Positions 48,149 to 48,758 of a DNA stretch of 48,758 nt are shown one piece after another. This stretch comes from JBDIBA01 sp039812705 (GTDB lineage Bacteria > Actinomycetota > Acidimicrobiia > Acidimicrobiales > JBBSGY01): positions 1-48,758 of the forward strand of contig JBDIBA010000009.1 of the NCBI GenBank assembly GCA_039812705.1. The letters are read 5' to 3'. Position numbers and translations under genes: made by a program. Below the pieces are notes generated by a model. The model had not been told where the DNA came from, did no database searches, and saw only the letters and a list, made by a program, of their open reading frames with translations. Position 1 is the stretch's first letter. Each line of letters opens with the position of its first letter.

Positions 48149-48758
48149 TTCGACTGCGGTAGAGCGATCACTTCGGCAGTAGGCGCAGACACAGAATTAG
48201 CCATCGCTTCGAGTGCATCGTTCACTTGATCCTCGGAACCCGGCAACAGGTGTCCATATCTGTCGAGCACGGTGACAACCGAAGCGTGTCCGGCACGAGC
48301 AGCAACCTCTTTCGGGCTTGCCTTCGCTGCGATCCAAAGTGCAACGGCAGTATGCCGGAGGTCATGCGGTCGAAGCGGCGCCACCCCCGCTGCTTTAGTT
48401 GCCTTGTGCCAGATGCGTCGGCGGAACAGTGACGCACGCAGATAGCCACCTTCAGGCGCAGGGAACACGAGAGCGTCAGCCGTCAGTCCCTTGCAGTGCT
48501 CTTCGAGCGACTTCATCACGAAGCGAGGTAGCGGAACTGAGCGCCGTCCTGCACGTGTCTTGGGGGGTCCGACGTGGTGATAGCCCTTCACCTCCACTGC
48601 AGTCTCGGCGACGAAGAGGCGATTGCGTAGGAAGTCAATGCGCTCAACACGAAGCGCTGCCATCTCGCCAAAGCGCAGGCCGCCGTATGCCGCCACGAGC
48701 ACGAACGTCTTGTAACGAGCGTCGATGGTGGAAGCGAGCAGGTTCACTTCGCTCGGCG
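48145..48758 (-). CDS. Tyrosine recombinase/integrase (partial, 5' end outside the window)
   Basis: About 204 C-terminal residues are present and the frame is open to the window edge (PSEVNLLASTIDARYK). The catalytic set is complete: arginine in AAYGGLRFGEMAALRV, the lysine region in PPKTRAGRRSVPLP, H-x-x-R in RPHDLRHTAVAL, the histidine in RAGHASVVTV and the tyrosine nucleophile in LDRYGHLLPG. The protein resembles phage and integrative-element integrases of Actinobacteria. Its 3' end faces the 43-bp attachment repeat 270 bp away, the normal position for an integrase gene, so the repeat may be the left end of a second element that continues to the right. Confidence 0.92.
   Translation of the reverse strand, partial: PSEVNLLASTIDARYKTFVLVAAYGGLRFGEMAALRVERIDFLRNRLFVAETAVEVKGYHHVGPPKTRAGRRSVPLPRFVMKSLEEHCKGLTADALVFPAPEGGYLRASLFRRRIWHKATKAAGVAPLRPHDLRHTAVALWIAAKASPKEVAARAGHASVVTVLDRYGHLLPGSEDQVNDALEAMANSVSAPTAEVIALPQSN

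Overview
The window reads as chromosomal DNA of an actinobacterium, most likely a member of the Acidimicrobiia. The evidence is a moderate GC content, Actinobacteria-type families (a baeRF-like protein, a mycobacterial-type Dps, DUF3097, a TIGR02569-like kinase fold, WS/DGAT), and secreted glycosidases built around a GYWLV..DGGIF.FG repeat that I know mainly from Acidimicrobiia. The taxon is an inference; no rRNA gene is present.

Layout. Positions 1-9000 hold housekeeping and metabolic genes: the end of an ATPase-like gene, a baeRF-like protein, ROK glucokinase, a luciferase-like oxidoreductase, an AlaC-type aminotransferase, dps, orn, dut, a MutM-family glycosylase and a wax ester synthase. 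Between alaC and dps lies a gene-free stretch with a candidate structured RNA and a strong terminator hairpin. Positions 9000-18500 are more accessory: tRNA-Gly, a peptidase S51 gene, a kinase-like/DUF1871-like gene pair bracketed by two copies of an 81-bp palindromic repeat, mug, an unknown gene pair, hisS, a secreted GH16 enzyme, tRNA-Cys, then a broken J-domain-like gene cut by a third copy of the repeat and carrying three independent short tandem duplications, then pnuC. Positions 18500-31000 carry glgX, a receiver-GGDEF protein, tRNA-Val(GAC), a LacI regulator, a secreted GH5 enzyme, a LysR regulator and an aconitase-DUF3097 operon. Positions 30650-34413 form a tight minus-strand lipid operon (acyl-CoA reductase fused to a HAD domain, PlsC-type acyltransferase, two small DUF4190-like membrane proteins). 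AddB- and AddA-like nuclease/helicase genes follow.

The right end is a genomic island. tRNA-Val(CAC) at 41648-41721 is followed 6 kb later by an exact 43-bp copy of its 3' end (47833-47875). The DNA between carries a minus-strand operon of unknown genes, one of them a pseudogene, and a plus-strand operon with a DUF6308-like protein overlapping an Mrr-type restriction endonuclease. This looks like a small defence-type cargo. No integrase lies between the two repeats. A tyrosine recombinase gene lies just beyond the second repeat and runs off the window, so two elements may sit in tandem at this tRNA. Beside the second repeat there is a set of short direct repeats phased at about 10 bp, a good candidate for recombinase or excisionase binding sites.

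The genes together suggest neutral-lipid storage (fatty acyl reductase, acyltransferase, wax ester synthase), glycogen turnover (glgX, glucokinase), secreted beta-glucan degradation (GH16, GH5) and recombinational repair (AddAB-like). The most novel material is the island cargo, the 81-bp repeat family and the candidate RNA upstream of dps.
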